64,000 nucleotides of DNA from Bolinopsis microptera (Eukaryota; Ctenophora; Tentaculata; Lobata; Bolinopsidae): NCBI RefSeq assembly GCF_026151205.1, contig NC_087072.1:20178103-20242102 (forward strand), in the 5' to 3' direction. Of this stretch, positions 1 through 11,783 are shown in pieces; positions within the stretch are counted from its first letter, which is position 1; the number at the start of each line of letters is the position of its first letter. Under the pieces are notes generated by a model that was not told where the DNA came from, made no database searches, and was given only the letters and a program-made list of their open reading frames with translations. The translations under genes were made by a program, and so were the position numbers.

Positions 1-87
1 TCAGTGGAGAAGCTACAACGGTACTAGAGCTAGATCACCTCACTCCAGACAATCATCGCCTCCCTCCAGAAAAACATGCTATACGGG
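1..87 (+). CDS. Candidate alternative 5' exon, truncated by window edge
   Basis: Open frame ending in phase 2 (last codon split after GG) at a GTGAGC donor. The visible part is Arg/Ser/Pro-rich (TRARSPHSRQSSPPSRK). Its ATG would lie left of the window. A second open frame ending in phase 1 also exists, so the frame is inferred from the phase shared with the exons downstream. It suggests the first-exon array extends beyond this window. Confidence 0.35.
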
Positions 88-298
88 GTGAGCTATAATT
101 TGTGTATCTTGACTATAGTTAACTCCTTAGCGTGTATATCATAGACCTTATTCTTTGAACTGGCATCCGGACTTGAAGTCTGCTAATATAGGAGGAAATA
201 TATTAGTGTAGGTATAATATGGTAGAATTGTACAGGTTGATCTTCGGGGCCGACTGTTTAAAATAACATAAACCCGCCACGCAAAGGGTTTATATAAC

Positions 299-404
299 AG
301 ATCATCCCGCGCTAGCGGGATGATCTGATAAACACATACGAGTGCGCGCAGCGCACGAGTTTTGTGTTAATATGTAATCCCGAAGCGCCAGCTGAGGGAT
401 TACA
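299..404. repeat. Three adjacent hairpins
   Basis: 299-326 is a perfect 12-bp stem (AGATCATCCCGC) with a GCTA loop. Next is a GTGCGC/GCGCAC stem flanked by AACACA/TGTGTT. Then 373-404 is a 9-bp stem TGTAATCCC/GGGATTACA. Probably the end of a small mobile element. Confidence 0.6.
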
Positions 405-470
405 TTCATTTAGCCCTGAGCGTGAAGTGTTTATGGATTATAATTATCTCCGGCGATTTCGACAAGGGAT

Positions 471-758
471 TTATACTTTAGAAGAGAGTGATAAAATAGT
501 TTTTATTTCGGAATACGGGTCTGATTTTAGTAATATCTTCATCTTCAAGTCAAATCCAACAGAAACAAGAAAGCACTCTAAAATGTAGTTGAGTCGTTGA
601 ACAGGAATTTGGTCAAAGTCATTGAAGTCACGAGCAAATCTGGATGACTGAAGCCAAGAATTAAATTTGTTTAGAGCCCAGTTGTTGACTCTAACTGTAC
701 TGTCCGGAACACGATTGGAAAGCAGTTCATCAATCTGAATGTCAAACCGATCTGTCAT
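471..758 (-). pseudogene. Possible Crypton-type tyrosine recombinase fragment
   Basis: A 95-aa minus-strand frame with VPDSTVRVNNWALNKFNSWL, like the N-terminal core-binding region of Crypton/DUF3504 recombinases (a 'T..a...aL..F..WL' pattern followed by a helical NYILECFLVSVG). The catalytic domain is absent. Downstream lie three hairpins (299-404). Recognition is by pattern only. Confidence 0.3.
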
Positions 759-965
759 AGTGGAGCAATAGCTTGAACGTTAGCAGGAACAAGAGCTGGA
801 AGGAGAGCAAGCAAAACAATACTATTTTTAGGGCACGGACAAGGGTAGCTGGCTAGTCGCCAACTTCTCACGCCACGCGTTGGAGAAATTCCAAGAATTA
901 GCTGCTTTGGCAACGTTCCCAGGAATTTGCGTGTAAAAGAAGTGGACGGTTACGATGTTTCATAT

Positions 966-1049
966 CACGTGGTGCGCTTTCGTGTCACGTGGTATAGACT
1001 CGGCGTATGCTATTGGTGGCACGTGGTACGCACGTGACGCGCCCACGTG
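966..1049. promoter_or_regulatory. Cluster of five CACGTG E-boxes
   Basis: CACGTG at 966, 986, 1020, 1031 and 1044, with another at 2462. CACGTG is the palindromic core bound by bHLH-zip factors (Myc/Max, USF, MITF/TFEB) and bHLH-PAS factors. It could be a promoter for the first exon at 2119, about 1.1 kb downstream. Confidence 0.45.
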
Positions 1050-1152
1050 ATCGCGCGTCTAACTGTTCTACTATTATCGAGTTCTAATCAGCAGTATCAT
1101 TGATTATTTTAAGTCGGAGAATTGAATGATAAACATCAGTTACGACTAAAAA

Positions 1153-1272
1153 GCGGGCCGGGTTTATACAAATTTCCGGGGCGGGATGATATCACCTTGA
1201 GATGTTTATCTAACAGCGGGCCGGGCTGAGTGATAATATGATCCCGCGTCGAAATCCCGGAGATATTTATAT
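1153..1272. repeat. GC-rich inverted repeat
   Basis: GCGGGATGATATCAC on one arm pairs imperfectly with GTGATAATATGATCCCGC on the other. GCGGGCCGGG occurs twice. It shares the GCGGGATGAT word with the hairpin at 315, so both may be remnants of one MITE family. Confidence 0.45.
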
Positions 1273-2118
1273 CTAAATCAGTGGATCTAATCCACATTAA
1301 GAGATTAAGAGACGGGTAATCTGCGAAGAATCGTTTAAAAATAGATATGATAATCTACTAAAATTATCAGAACGACCTAGAGTACGAAGATCATCTCTAC
1401 TTCATTTAGAATACTGTCGTAAATTAAGTCTGAATAAACGAAGCCCATATTAAAACCGTCGAGTACAATTAATCAACACTAGTCCTACAAATACAGTTCA
1501 TCTCATTTGATAAGAGCTGTTTGTTATACTTTTAGAGGGTCTTATACGAGGGTCTTGTTATATGTTCCAGTACTTCAGTACGAGTTGCAGAAACAATCCT
1601 GCTTTTGTTGCAGTTGTGTTTTGTTGGATCGACCATTCGTGCTCTTAGTTTAGTTTTAATTACGTTTAGTTTATTTTAGGGTATATATCGGATTTCTTAC
1701 GTTTGGAAATTATTCACCACTAATCGGCGCAGTTTCCTAATTTCTGAAGCTCTCTCAATGACCTTTCTTAGTCTTATGCATTATTAAGCGGATAATGTAT
1801 CTAGACAACGTTCAACTAGTAGGCTATTTGCATATCAACGTCCTTCCATTAATAATTTCGAAACGTCGGTTCAAGTATATTGTTTTGTTGCAGTATACAT
1901 ACGTTCAAATAATCGCCATTCTTTTATACCTATACCTGATTTTGTATATAGTCTGCGTTATTGTAATACCTTAAATCAACCTCAGGTTGATTTTTGTAAA
2001 AAATTTCCGTACAAACCATGTTGATGGGTACACAGAGCAATCTTTTGACACAAATATTACACATTTCTGATTATTGAAACTTACAAAGAGCAATAGTAAC
2101 GAATACGCCCCAGTCATC

Positions 2119-2243
2119 ATGCTGCTAAGTACCACAGCCGCCACCACCTCCACAAACGCCTACAACAGCCGACGCAGAGCCGCCATGAACATATACGACG
2201 AACAGACCCTAAAGACGGCCTCCAGGTCCTACAAGAAGTTCGG
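2119..2243 (+). CDS. Candidate alternative first exon, N-terminus MLLSTTAATT
   Basis: A GC-rich island in AT-rich surroundings. ATG at 2119, 41 full codons, then a split codon (GG) at a GTGGGT donor, phase 2, so it reads into the channel exon at 38331. The N-terminus is MLLSTTAATTSTNAYNSRRR: a Ser/Thr/Ala stretch, then three arginines, then a mixed tail rich in K and R. It resembles an inactivation-ball layout. A donor four bases further on is possible. Confidence 0.45.
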
Positions 2244-4807
2244 GTGGGTACATCATGTTATCCTCAGTGGGTACTGTGAGCGTTATAATAACCACTTAGG
2301 TCAATATACGTACTTCTTAGGTAGGAACTGAGTTCTGACCACTGTGCATGTCTACAGTGCGTTTTATAGCATTGACGGCTATACAGCACGAGGCATGCGG
2401 ATTTCATTTGGTCTGATACCTAGTTTGACTATTGTCGTGTACGTGATGCCGCTTTGTTTTGGCACGTGACCATGGTATTTGAGATATAAGCTGATGGTCT
2501 ATCTTAAATTTGCATAACCCCCAGCGCGAGCATTAGTCAAGCATATTATTAAATACGATAATATGCGAAGACCTACAAAGTTTTTTACAAATATTTTCAT
2601 AACCATATGATAAAACTTATGAAAAAATGTTGGGTTAGTTAGTATTGGGTTTATCATTAATGGCGATAACGTGTTGTTGCCAAATCCCATAAGGAAAATT
2701 AGAGATACTGTGGACTAAAGTTTAGAATAGGACAGGGTGACTTGGAAATACTGATTCTGAAGAGCTTTCTCGTGAAGTTAGTTCCTGATGACGATGAAGA
2801 AGACATATATTATTAATCCACTGGTTGGACATTTTATAGAAGCCAATAGTATATTTGTAATTGTTTAAATTCTTGAGGAGGAGTTTCGATAATGAGCGTT
2901 GAAAACTAGCGCTTTGGCGAACGGAGAGACTTCTCTTTTAAAGTTTGATATTTAAGGTCGTTTAGATGTTCATATAAACGTTGTAACTTTAATTAAGTGG
3001 ATTTGGTTCATTAAACTGTTATCTTTGATAATCAATATGATCCAAAATTAGCAGATAATTGCATCTTACATGATACTATACTCATAAGTTTTCATATTTT
3101 GCATCCTGTCGTAATAGAAGCCATTGTTACATACAAATATTTAAAGTCACAAACTTTTTTCAGTTTTATCTATTTTGCTTTTTTGAACGGACTTTACTAT
3201 GATGACTTTTGAATATTTGACAAATCTGCTGACATGATTTGATGGTTTAGACATTCAAAACCGTGAACAGTGTTTCTTGTTTGAGTATTTGTATCTAACT
3301 ATGTAGCAATCTGAATCCATCGGCCGGTGTTCGGGTGTTTAGTGTTTTTGTTTTTGAGATTGATGTACATTATATGCAGATTGTTTCGTAGTTCGTACTT
3401 TTGACTTTTGTACATCGGTTCATTTGGGGAAATGAAGGTGACTCTGTATCAGAGAGGAACTTGAGGGCTCTGAAATGCCTACCAAGTACCATTGGATCCC
3501 TACAGAGTCTGATCATCTTTAAAAACATCTAGCTCAAGCAGAGGAATTATGATATTTCATCAAATCCCACTATCTTTTATTGGTGGAAGGAGAGAAGGGA
3601 TGTTGATTAATAATTCTACGCTTGTTATCTTGAAACCAAGTTTAATACGTTCTTTATTTAAGTATTTAACGGACAATCGATTACTCTGACCCTATACTCT
3701 GACAGAGACCTTAACACAAACGAGAAATGTAACCTGCTTCCTAAGGAATGTCACCGTGATCACAACAGTTTTCATCGATAACTCGTCAGGGGAAAGAAGG
3801 AATTGTAACGCTATGTCATGTAACTAGAGGTAGGCGCTTTTTTAGAAAATCTTTCCGTTTGAATTATAAAGTGATGAGGTATAAACCATGTTTGTATTTG
3901 TAACTCTTTCCTAAGATAAACGTAAAGAAAGGCCCGGTAACACTGTTAATTTCGTTCTAAGTATCTAACCAATGTATCAATAGCGAATAGCGACACTAAT
4001 TAATGAACAATTGTCAATTTGCAAGTTGATGAGATCTCAAAGCGCAATAAAAACAGCGTTCGCCGTTCACATCAATTATAATCTAATCACGAACTTTCAC
4101 ATAAAAATGCTTAGGACATGCCAATGGCAATTAATAATACTATAGAAAGTATAGAAACTTTGACAACGCACACAGCTGTACGATAGAAGTCTTAATTGGG
4201 AGGTAAAAGAACAGAATGACACATGGCGCCACGTGAATTATTCTGAATTTGATCTACAATAAGCTGACCCGCCAGCCGGCGCCCGACCGGAGCCCGACCG
4301 GCGCCAGTATCCGCTCGAAATCTATAAGTGAAATATTTTAGTTATATCTTCATTTCTTTTCGAACGTTATTATAACATACTGTCCAAACTCAGGATGCAT
4401 AACACGAAGAATTTGTTGTAACTTTGTATAAAAAGCATTATAAATACTGTGTAATGAATCGAGAACAGTGGCATAGCGGGTCTAAAACGGAAGCTAATCA
4501 ACAACATTGCATTGTAATAGTGGCTTGTCGTTAATTTTAGTAGCACTGGCATTGTTTACTCTGTACATAACAGTTCTTAGTAACAATTTTAAAATTCTGC
4601 TTGATTGATCTTAATTAATGCAACCAAAAATGTTAACATTGAGAGTTGCTGCTTTGATAACCAAAATCTATTTTCAAAGATTTGAAATTCTTTAAAATTG
4701 CCCAAACGCAGCCATAATGAATTAATGAGGCCGTCCACAGTTTGGTCCGCATCTAAATAGACTAGTTATGAATTGTTGAAGGGTTGCAAGGTTGTGAAGG
4801 GTTGCAG
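2244..4807. other. No feature seen
   Basis: AT-rich and intron-like. No convincing exon, RNA gene or repeat. Confidence 0.5.
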
Positions 4808-4947
4808 ATGAGGGTAGACTTGACAGGACCGTCTGATCCTGCAACCTCCCCTGAGCGAGGCTACTCAGTTGCTCCAGCACATCAAGATAGCAGGTGGAAT
4901 GTGCCCCGAAATGGTGGATTGTCATGGTGGGATACAGCATTAACTTG
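4808..4947 (+). CDS. Candidate alternative first exon, N-terminus MRVDLTGPSD
   Basis: Starts with an ATG directly after a CAG, so it could be a first exon or follow a phase-0 exon. 46 codons, phase 2, donor GTGAGC. The peptide (MRVDLTGPSDPATSPERGYS at its start) is Trp- and Pro-containing and only weakly basic, so it is the least ball-like of the long islands. Another frame after an internal CAG is also partly open, which lowers confidence. Confidence 0.4.
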
Positions 4948-7429
4948 GTGAGCTTAAATATTATAATTCTTGTATCAAAATATAAGAAAATTTGATTATT
5001 TGTATGTGAATAAATATTTCGAGAAATGTAGCGAAAAATTGTTATTTTTCCTGAGTAAATATCCATTTATCAACACCACTGCTAATCCAATATGGACCAC
5101 CTTCGCCAAACAAACTAGCCGAAGCCTAATAATACTGTGAACTAGGACAGTTTAATATAAACCTCGATGGCAGCCGAATAGACCTTCAAAAATAACTAAG
5201 CAATTCATTTACAAAAACTTGTTTGAACTTTGCCACGCTTCAATTTTATTTTTAGAGTTGGTACCTCGCTACAGGTATAATAGTATGTACGAGAGTGCAC
5301 TATATCTGTCGAAAATTACCAGCTTAAAGAACCCTGAGTGCTTCAATAAATTCTCAAGGATCACGACCCACTCAAAACGTTAATCATGGCCCTAACTCAC
5401 ATTCTTTAACCATGCTGTCTCGAAATAAAGTTTCACCAAGTTAGCCACATTCAGCATCTACCCTGATTTACCTATAATAATACAATGTTTCTCTTCTAGG
5501 TTTAAAGATGATGTTCCCAGTTCCTTTAAATCAACTAGTAAAGTTAATTGACTATTGAGTTAGTTGATTCGTAGTCTACCGTCTATCATGAAGCATAATC
5601 CCAGAGTTTAGAGCCAAGACTAGTGGCCAGTAAATATGGTCTGGTAATGTCCACCTCGCTTTTCTTACTTTCACTGATTAGATAGGTATTAAGGTATTGC
5701 AGTATTGAACCCGCGGTAAGCTCTTTGGTTCAAATAATACCTAATGGGCTTACGCTAGCTTAGGTGAAGTTATCAGTATCCATTCGGAATAAGTAACTAT
5801 CTTGCAAGGAAATAACAAAGGCCTTTCAAAACTATTTGAAAGCCTTTGAAAAATACAACCTGTAGTATCAATTATATGTTTTCCGAACCTCCATTACATC
5901 CAGTATTACGATTCCTCCTGTCTTAGCTTTCATGATTTCGAAAAGTTTAAGACAGGTCTTCTGTGGTTGACTTGAAGCAGTTTTAGAGTAAAGAGTTAAA
6001 CTAGACAACATGATTGTAGGGCGTAGGCAATTAAAATTCGGAGATACTATAGTTACAGACTAGATCAGACTAGTTACAGAGTAGATCAGGTTCAACTACA
6101 AGTCTTTGTCTTGTAGTAGGCTACAACTGGATCATATCTCAGAGATACAGGTCAGGAAACAGCTAGTCAAAACTAACAAAATGTCTGACGGCGGCGACCA
6201 ATCATGAGTCTAGAAAGACGAATGAGTTTTTGTTGTCCGGAGTCGGCTGTTAGTTAGGGGTCCGGTTCAGGGTGTCGGAGATAGGTGCTAACAGAAACTA
6301 GGCAGACTCACCCTGGGCGTGCTAAGTCTGTGCTAGCTTACTAATAAGGGTTAACTCTAGGAATGTAGCAATGATTTATATTAATTCTTGCAGTTTTATG
6401 ATAGGTTATATATAGGATGCCATATTCCTGTATGGCATCCATTTCTAAAAGCAAATCAAATTATAGATTTATAATTGGTTATCTAAATTGACTCATATTT
6501 CTGTTAAGTATGCCAAAAATGTCCTCTTATTAAAGAGCTGAAAGAAGTTGTAACTATGCTGATTGCTGCCCCTAGAGTCGAAAGCCTTAATACAGAAGTT
6601 GAAAGCCTGACTGATTCTATGAGATGAACTTTATTTCGAGAGTCAATTTTCCTGGCCAGGGTTAAACATTGAGTCTAACCTAAGGTTTTGAATCCATAAT
6701 AAATATTCAAGTTCTAGACGATTATATATTTTTTAATCAACTAACTTAGATAATTCAACTCGGTTTCAGTATGGATAACCCTTAACGGTTAACACCTTCT
6801 GTTACTGGTTTTCAGCTGTTTATGCTATGTCTCTAGTAACTACTCTAATTCTAAAAGTAATAATCGCACATAATTATGGAAACTATGTGAGCCTTAAAAA
6901 TAACCATTTTCTTAACTAAAGTAGTATTTGATTTCTCCCAGATATTTCTAGATTTATGAATGACTTGGTTTTCCAGGACAATTTTCAGATTAATGTTAAG
7001 CTGTAAAGATTGTAAACAAATTGCCCCGCTGATGTATGTCTAGAAGCCGTCTGTTGTTAGCTGCTATCTAGTGCTTCAGTTATCAGTAATACTACTACCA
7101 TTAGATAGAGGAGTATAAGTGATCTTGTGCTGCTTTATTTAAATAAACATGATACAATATATAAATACCGCCTAGTGACAATGCTCATGCGAAAGCGAAT
7201 ATTTATCACCAATAGTTACATAAATTATTGAGTTTATAACTAATCACACAAGCTATAGATACTTAGATACTTGCACTTGCGGTGCTATCACCAATTATGT
7301 ATGGTATTATCGATTGTCATCGGTGTCTCTTCTGCCGTACTTTTAAAAGCAAGTTGAAGGAGTAATATAAATAATATCTCCGACAAGATATGCTGGAAGG
7401 AAACTTCCTTCTGTTCTCTGTTTTTGCGT

Positions 7430-8450
7430 TGAACATCGTGTTTTATACTTATAGTTTGGGTAATGGAAATTCAATTTTAATTACTTTAGTTCAACAGCTA
7501 AATTTTAGTGGTGTTTGGTATTACACTTATAGTACAATCTATGTTTATGGGCAATTGGATTTATAGAATCACGGAAATCAAGATTACGGCTATTACTACT
7601 ACTATACAGAATTACTGTACTTACTGTACTTAAAATTAGAGGGATCGAACTATTTAACCAATTAAATTATCATTTGAGGAAGCATACATATAATTGCACG
7701 GTTAGCGTAATTATATCTTTACGGGAGTTCAGAACAATCGTGACTCATGATGGATGTTATTGGAATCCCCAATCGTATGGTACCTTAGTTATAGGATGTG
7801 GCTCACTGTATTTCGGTGAATATTATACTTAAATATTATGATAGTTGGGGTATTTTAAACTTAATTGCTTTAGTTCGATAGATATATATATATATATACA
7901 CCACTAATATATATATATATATATTAGTGGTGTTTGGTACTAAAGTTATGGTATTGTCTATTTTTATTGGGAATTACATTCAAAGTTTCGTGAAATTCAA
8001 TATTACTGCTAGACATTTCATTAAGATAAGAAAGAGTTAAACGAATTTACTTAAAATTAAATTTTAAGCTACTAAATTTGTATGAGGGAACATCGACTTG
8101 TGAGTTGTGTGGTCACCGCAATAATACGGCAATAATACGGGTTCGAAAATAGACTACTGGCGTCTGGGACGATTGTGACCAATGATGAATGTTACTGGGA
8201 CCCATTTATATTATATAATGACTTAAGTCTACCTTGAGATCTTATAAATATAAGGTATACTCATGGTTCACACTCACGTGGGTATTTTAAGAGGTTATAC
8301 ACACCTTACACCAATGCTATTATTGTACATTTAATTTGATGAAAGTTTCGAATCAAATCAAAGCCGCATTTATCAAAATACGTCAAGTTCATCCGAAATT
8401 ACTTTAGTTCATTGACTATTTCCAGCTGACTTTCACTGGTAGTTGTTAGT
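7430..8450. repeat. Diverged tandem copies, period about 400 bp
   Basis: The block 'ttactttagttca ... tagtggtgtttggta ... cgtgactcatgatggatgtta' recurs at about 7480, 7870 and partly 8400. The copies are strongly diverged. Confidence 0.5.
7898..7933. repeat. Perfect 36-bp palindrome with (TA)n core
   Basis: ACACCACTAATAT and its complement flank a TA run, with a further TA run just upstream. It is probably cruciform-forming and lies inside one of the 400-bp copies. Confidence 0.7.
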
Positions 8451-9581
8451 TGAAGACGGATAAACAATGTTATTTGAAAAGTTCTGAAACTCACAACATA
8501 TCATATCACTTGTGTGTTCCAGAACCCCAGTGGAAGTTAATAGTTAGGATTTGTTAAATTTTATCCTGCAAAAACAGTTGCGTGTATAGACTACAGGCCC
8601 TATTTAAAAAACTTTCTATGACCGATGACGTTTGAATGTGTCTTGCTGATTACATCTAATCGTTCAAATGTATGGGCCTAGTGACCGGATCACTTACAGA
8701 CCGAGAATTAGATTTTAGCTAGACCAGTGTACGGCATCTCGATTAGTCACATACGTTTTATTTTATTAAGTTTAAACTTCAATGCTTTTTTATTATTGCT
8801 GATTTGATATAACCAAGTCTAGACGGATAGATTGCAACATGGTAAAAGTGAGAATATTTGAAAATCGTAATTATCTAAAAATAACTTTAAATCAAAAATG
8901 GATCGAATGGTTGAGACATAAGAGGCATGAACTATTTAGACAGTGAACGTGGCATTCAATTCCTAATTAATTTACCTACGTATTTCCAACAATCCCACAT
9001 TTAACCAGCCAGCGACCAATTACAAGAAGCTGAAGGATGTTTTACTTACCACGATGGTTAAGGTAGTTTGTACCTGACTGTCTTCAGCTGAGGCTCCGCT
9101 TCACGAGTTGAGCTCCTAACTCAAGGTTACATTTGGATGAGTAGACCGTGGAGTCCGTAGATCGGCTCAAGAATTGTTGGTTTAAGGCAAGGCTCGGACC
9201 CCTAACTTTAATACCACCATCCGATTGCTGCCACAACACTGGCTTTTACAAGAGGACTGACATCTTCTATACAGATGACCTGCAGGTCTGCCTGTAAGAT
9301 GATCGTTACGGGCAGTAAGGGGCTGTCATGTATTGAGCTCACATTTATCGGCCTTTTTCAAATCTTATGATTTACCTCCTTGGATGCAACCAGTCCCTTT
9401 TAAATCATTTTAGGTAAGGTACACTAAAAGGAGAAAACTTTTGAAAATCAAAACAATAGCATGATGTTTTGAGTTATAGAAATAAAAATGGCTAAAATTG
9501 ATCTTGTAGCAACTGTCCATAAATAAACCTGTTAATAACTAATGGCTGTTGAGTTTCAAATTAGGAATCTATTCCGCTGGA

Positions 9582-9603
9582 GGGGGGGGGGGGGGGGGGG
9601 GGG
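9582..9603 (+). repeat. Run of 22 G
   Basis: An uninterrupted (G)22 followed by CGCC. The length may be an assembly estimate. Confidence 0.8.
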
Positions 9604-10138
9604 CGCCTAGCAAAGGGGGATTGTGTTCACAAAACTACTCAGTATTGTTTCAAACTTTTCACAGCTTTTTACTGCAATAAGTTGCGGTAAAGAACAACAC
9701 TCAGCAGGAGTGTAATTATTGGATGGGGCAGTAAGGCAGCTTAACCTCTTAACCTTACTTTAAGGCCGTTCTAGAATCTTCTTTTAGTAGCATTATATTA
9801 TGTACATGAAATTGAGCAATTATGACTGTTCATGAAATTGAGCAATTTACCTTGATGAATAGATATGTAATTGGTGTCTTTAAGGCCTCGCTAAGTGAAC
9901 TGACGTTAGACACTTTTAATTAAAGTGTCTAGAGTTTGTGACTGAATTTTCGTTTTAATCTTGTCTTTATGCACATTCCTTTCATTCCTACCGTAACCGT
10001 ATTCCAACCGGGCTGTAGTTTCACAAGCTGCATGACTTTGATTTGTGGTGACCATAATTTAAATTAATCGTCGGACAAATGTATTCCGATGTCTTCCACC
10101 GAGGGACTCATTATCGTTTTAACTGTATGCTATCGGTT

Positions 10139-10190
10139 ATTCTAATTGATTCTAATTTATTCTAATCTATTCTAATTTATTATAATTCGT
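10139..10190. repeat. 10-bp tandem repeat (ATTCTAATTT)n
   Basis: About five imperfect copies. Confidence 0.6.
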
Positions 10191-11712
10191 AATTTTCAAA
10201 TTGCTACAGCGTAGCAATAACAAATCAATACGGTGTCAATCATATCTGTCTTATTGAGAGCTAAAGTCTAATCGAATTATGGTTATTCCATAAAATGAAT
10301 ATAGATCTAATAAGCTAATAAGATACAAAATAAATACGAACTTTATAATATAATGGGAATAAACGGATGATTATAAGTCTGTGATACGTCTGACCAAGTA
10401 ATTTAGTTCACCGAGATGAGACTCAAAGACCCAGCGACTTTACAATATACCCAAATCACAGACAATAATGAAATAAGTTAAATTTCATTTGTGTAATTCA
10501 CTGATAAATGGGAATTAAATATATGCTTCTGTTAAGAATTTGTATGCCCAAGATTATTTCCATTGAGTTAATTTTGTTTTCCTTGACCACTCAATGCATT
10601 GTAAATATTTACATAGGTCTTCTGGTAAGTTTTTAACAAGCTAAAATCATCTAGCATGTCAGAAATTATTTGGCCCTGTCTCAAATTTTAGTTATAATGA
10701 AAACCTACCCCAACACCCGCCACAACTTAGCTCCTAATCAATATTCGTTTGTCAAAATGTTTTGAAAAGTTAGTACGGTTTAATCATGCTCGGTCTTTCG
10801 AGTAACTAAGGGCTCACTCGTTGCTTGCTGTGTGAAGACTAAGGTTTTCAATTGAGCTCGATCATAACCTTTGTTCGCGTTGTTGTGCTGGACCGAATTT
10901 TTCAGTGAAAGGGATTCGGCAGAATTTGAACATTTACGCTTTATATCACATCTTTACTTTTTAACGTTTTAGCACAACAAATTTTAAATCAAATTTTATC
11001 AGCCCTTCATTGTGATCCTGCTCTATATCGCCAGTTAAAAATATGATCGTTAGTAAAGGCAATAATTGTATCTTGAAAAGATACCTATATTCTTTCTTGA
11101 TAAGTCTCATAACCTTACAAAAAACCTTTTGCCTGAGGTCCCTCGACTGCACGTCATGATTAGACTTGGTTTTTCCCAATTATTTGTTGAGTAGTAAAAT
11201 CAAAAACTGTTTGACTTATTGTTACAACTGCATGGTTATCCGAATTATTTACCAGTGAAAATCGAGTCCAACCATATATCTGATTTTACATAATATGGCT
11301 GATACAATTACAGCCTAGTTTATACTAACCGGTAACATTTCACAGCGGCTACATCATAGGGAGTCGATTTGCTTGCAGATTATAGTGCATATATAGAACA
11401 TTGTGTGTTAATGGTACAGTGACAGTACTCAGTAGGTACATATCGTTAATATGGTTCTCCATCTTATATACATTGTTACAAGTACAGATTTAGGTGTAGA
11501 CCAGTTACTAACAACAACTGGTCATCTAGTAGTATCGTCTTTATTAATGTACTAGGTAATAAATTAATTCAATGTGAGTTAGCTAACATTTTCGTACTAA
11601 TATGATAATAATTTAATAGATAGAGACCAGTTAAGAAACATTTTAATAATCCTGTCTTAAACTAGACATATCTAACTTAAACCTGTACGTGATTTTGATT
11701 TTCTAAGCTACA

Positions 11713-11783
11713 ATGCTACATAGTTTCCGAGAATTTATCTTCCAGTCGTTGTTTCCTCCAATTGGCATCTGGACAGAGACTGT
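11713..11783 (+). CDS. Possible alternative first exon, N-terminus MLHSFREFIF
   Basis: ATG at 11713, 23 codons, phase 2, consensus donor GTGAGT. The peptide is hydrophobic with few charges. The island is not GC-enriched and was found by looking for the phase rule, so it is weak evidence on its own. Confidence 0.25.

Larger units (their letters stand above)
88..2118. other. Non-coding apart from listed hairpins, E-boxes and Crypton fragment
   Basis: Between the first two candidate exons. No other supported gene; 1273-2060 is plain AT-rich sequence. Confidence 0.5.
4948..11712. other. Long intron-like stretch with listed repeats only
   Basis: Holds the 400-bp tandem copies, the TA palindrome, the G run and the 10-bp array. 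Minus-strand 9047-9230 has an open frame ending at a GTAAGT-like site, not accepted as an exon. Confidence 0.5.

Noticed and set aside
4722-5066. 114-aa minus-strand frame opposite the 4808 island
   Set aside because: Shadow of the GC-rich + strand island; no splice or homology support.
9047-9230. Minus-strand exon ending at GTAAGT
   Set aside because: No ATG or partner exon in phase, and a stop precedes the donor in the open frame.
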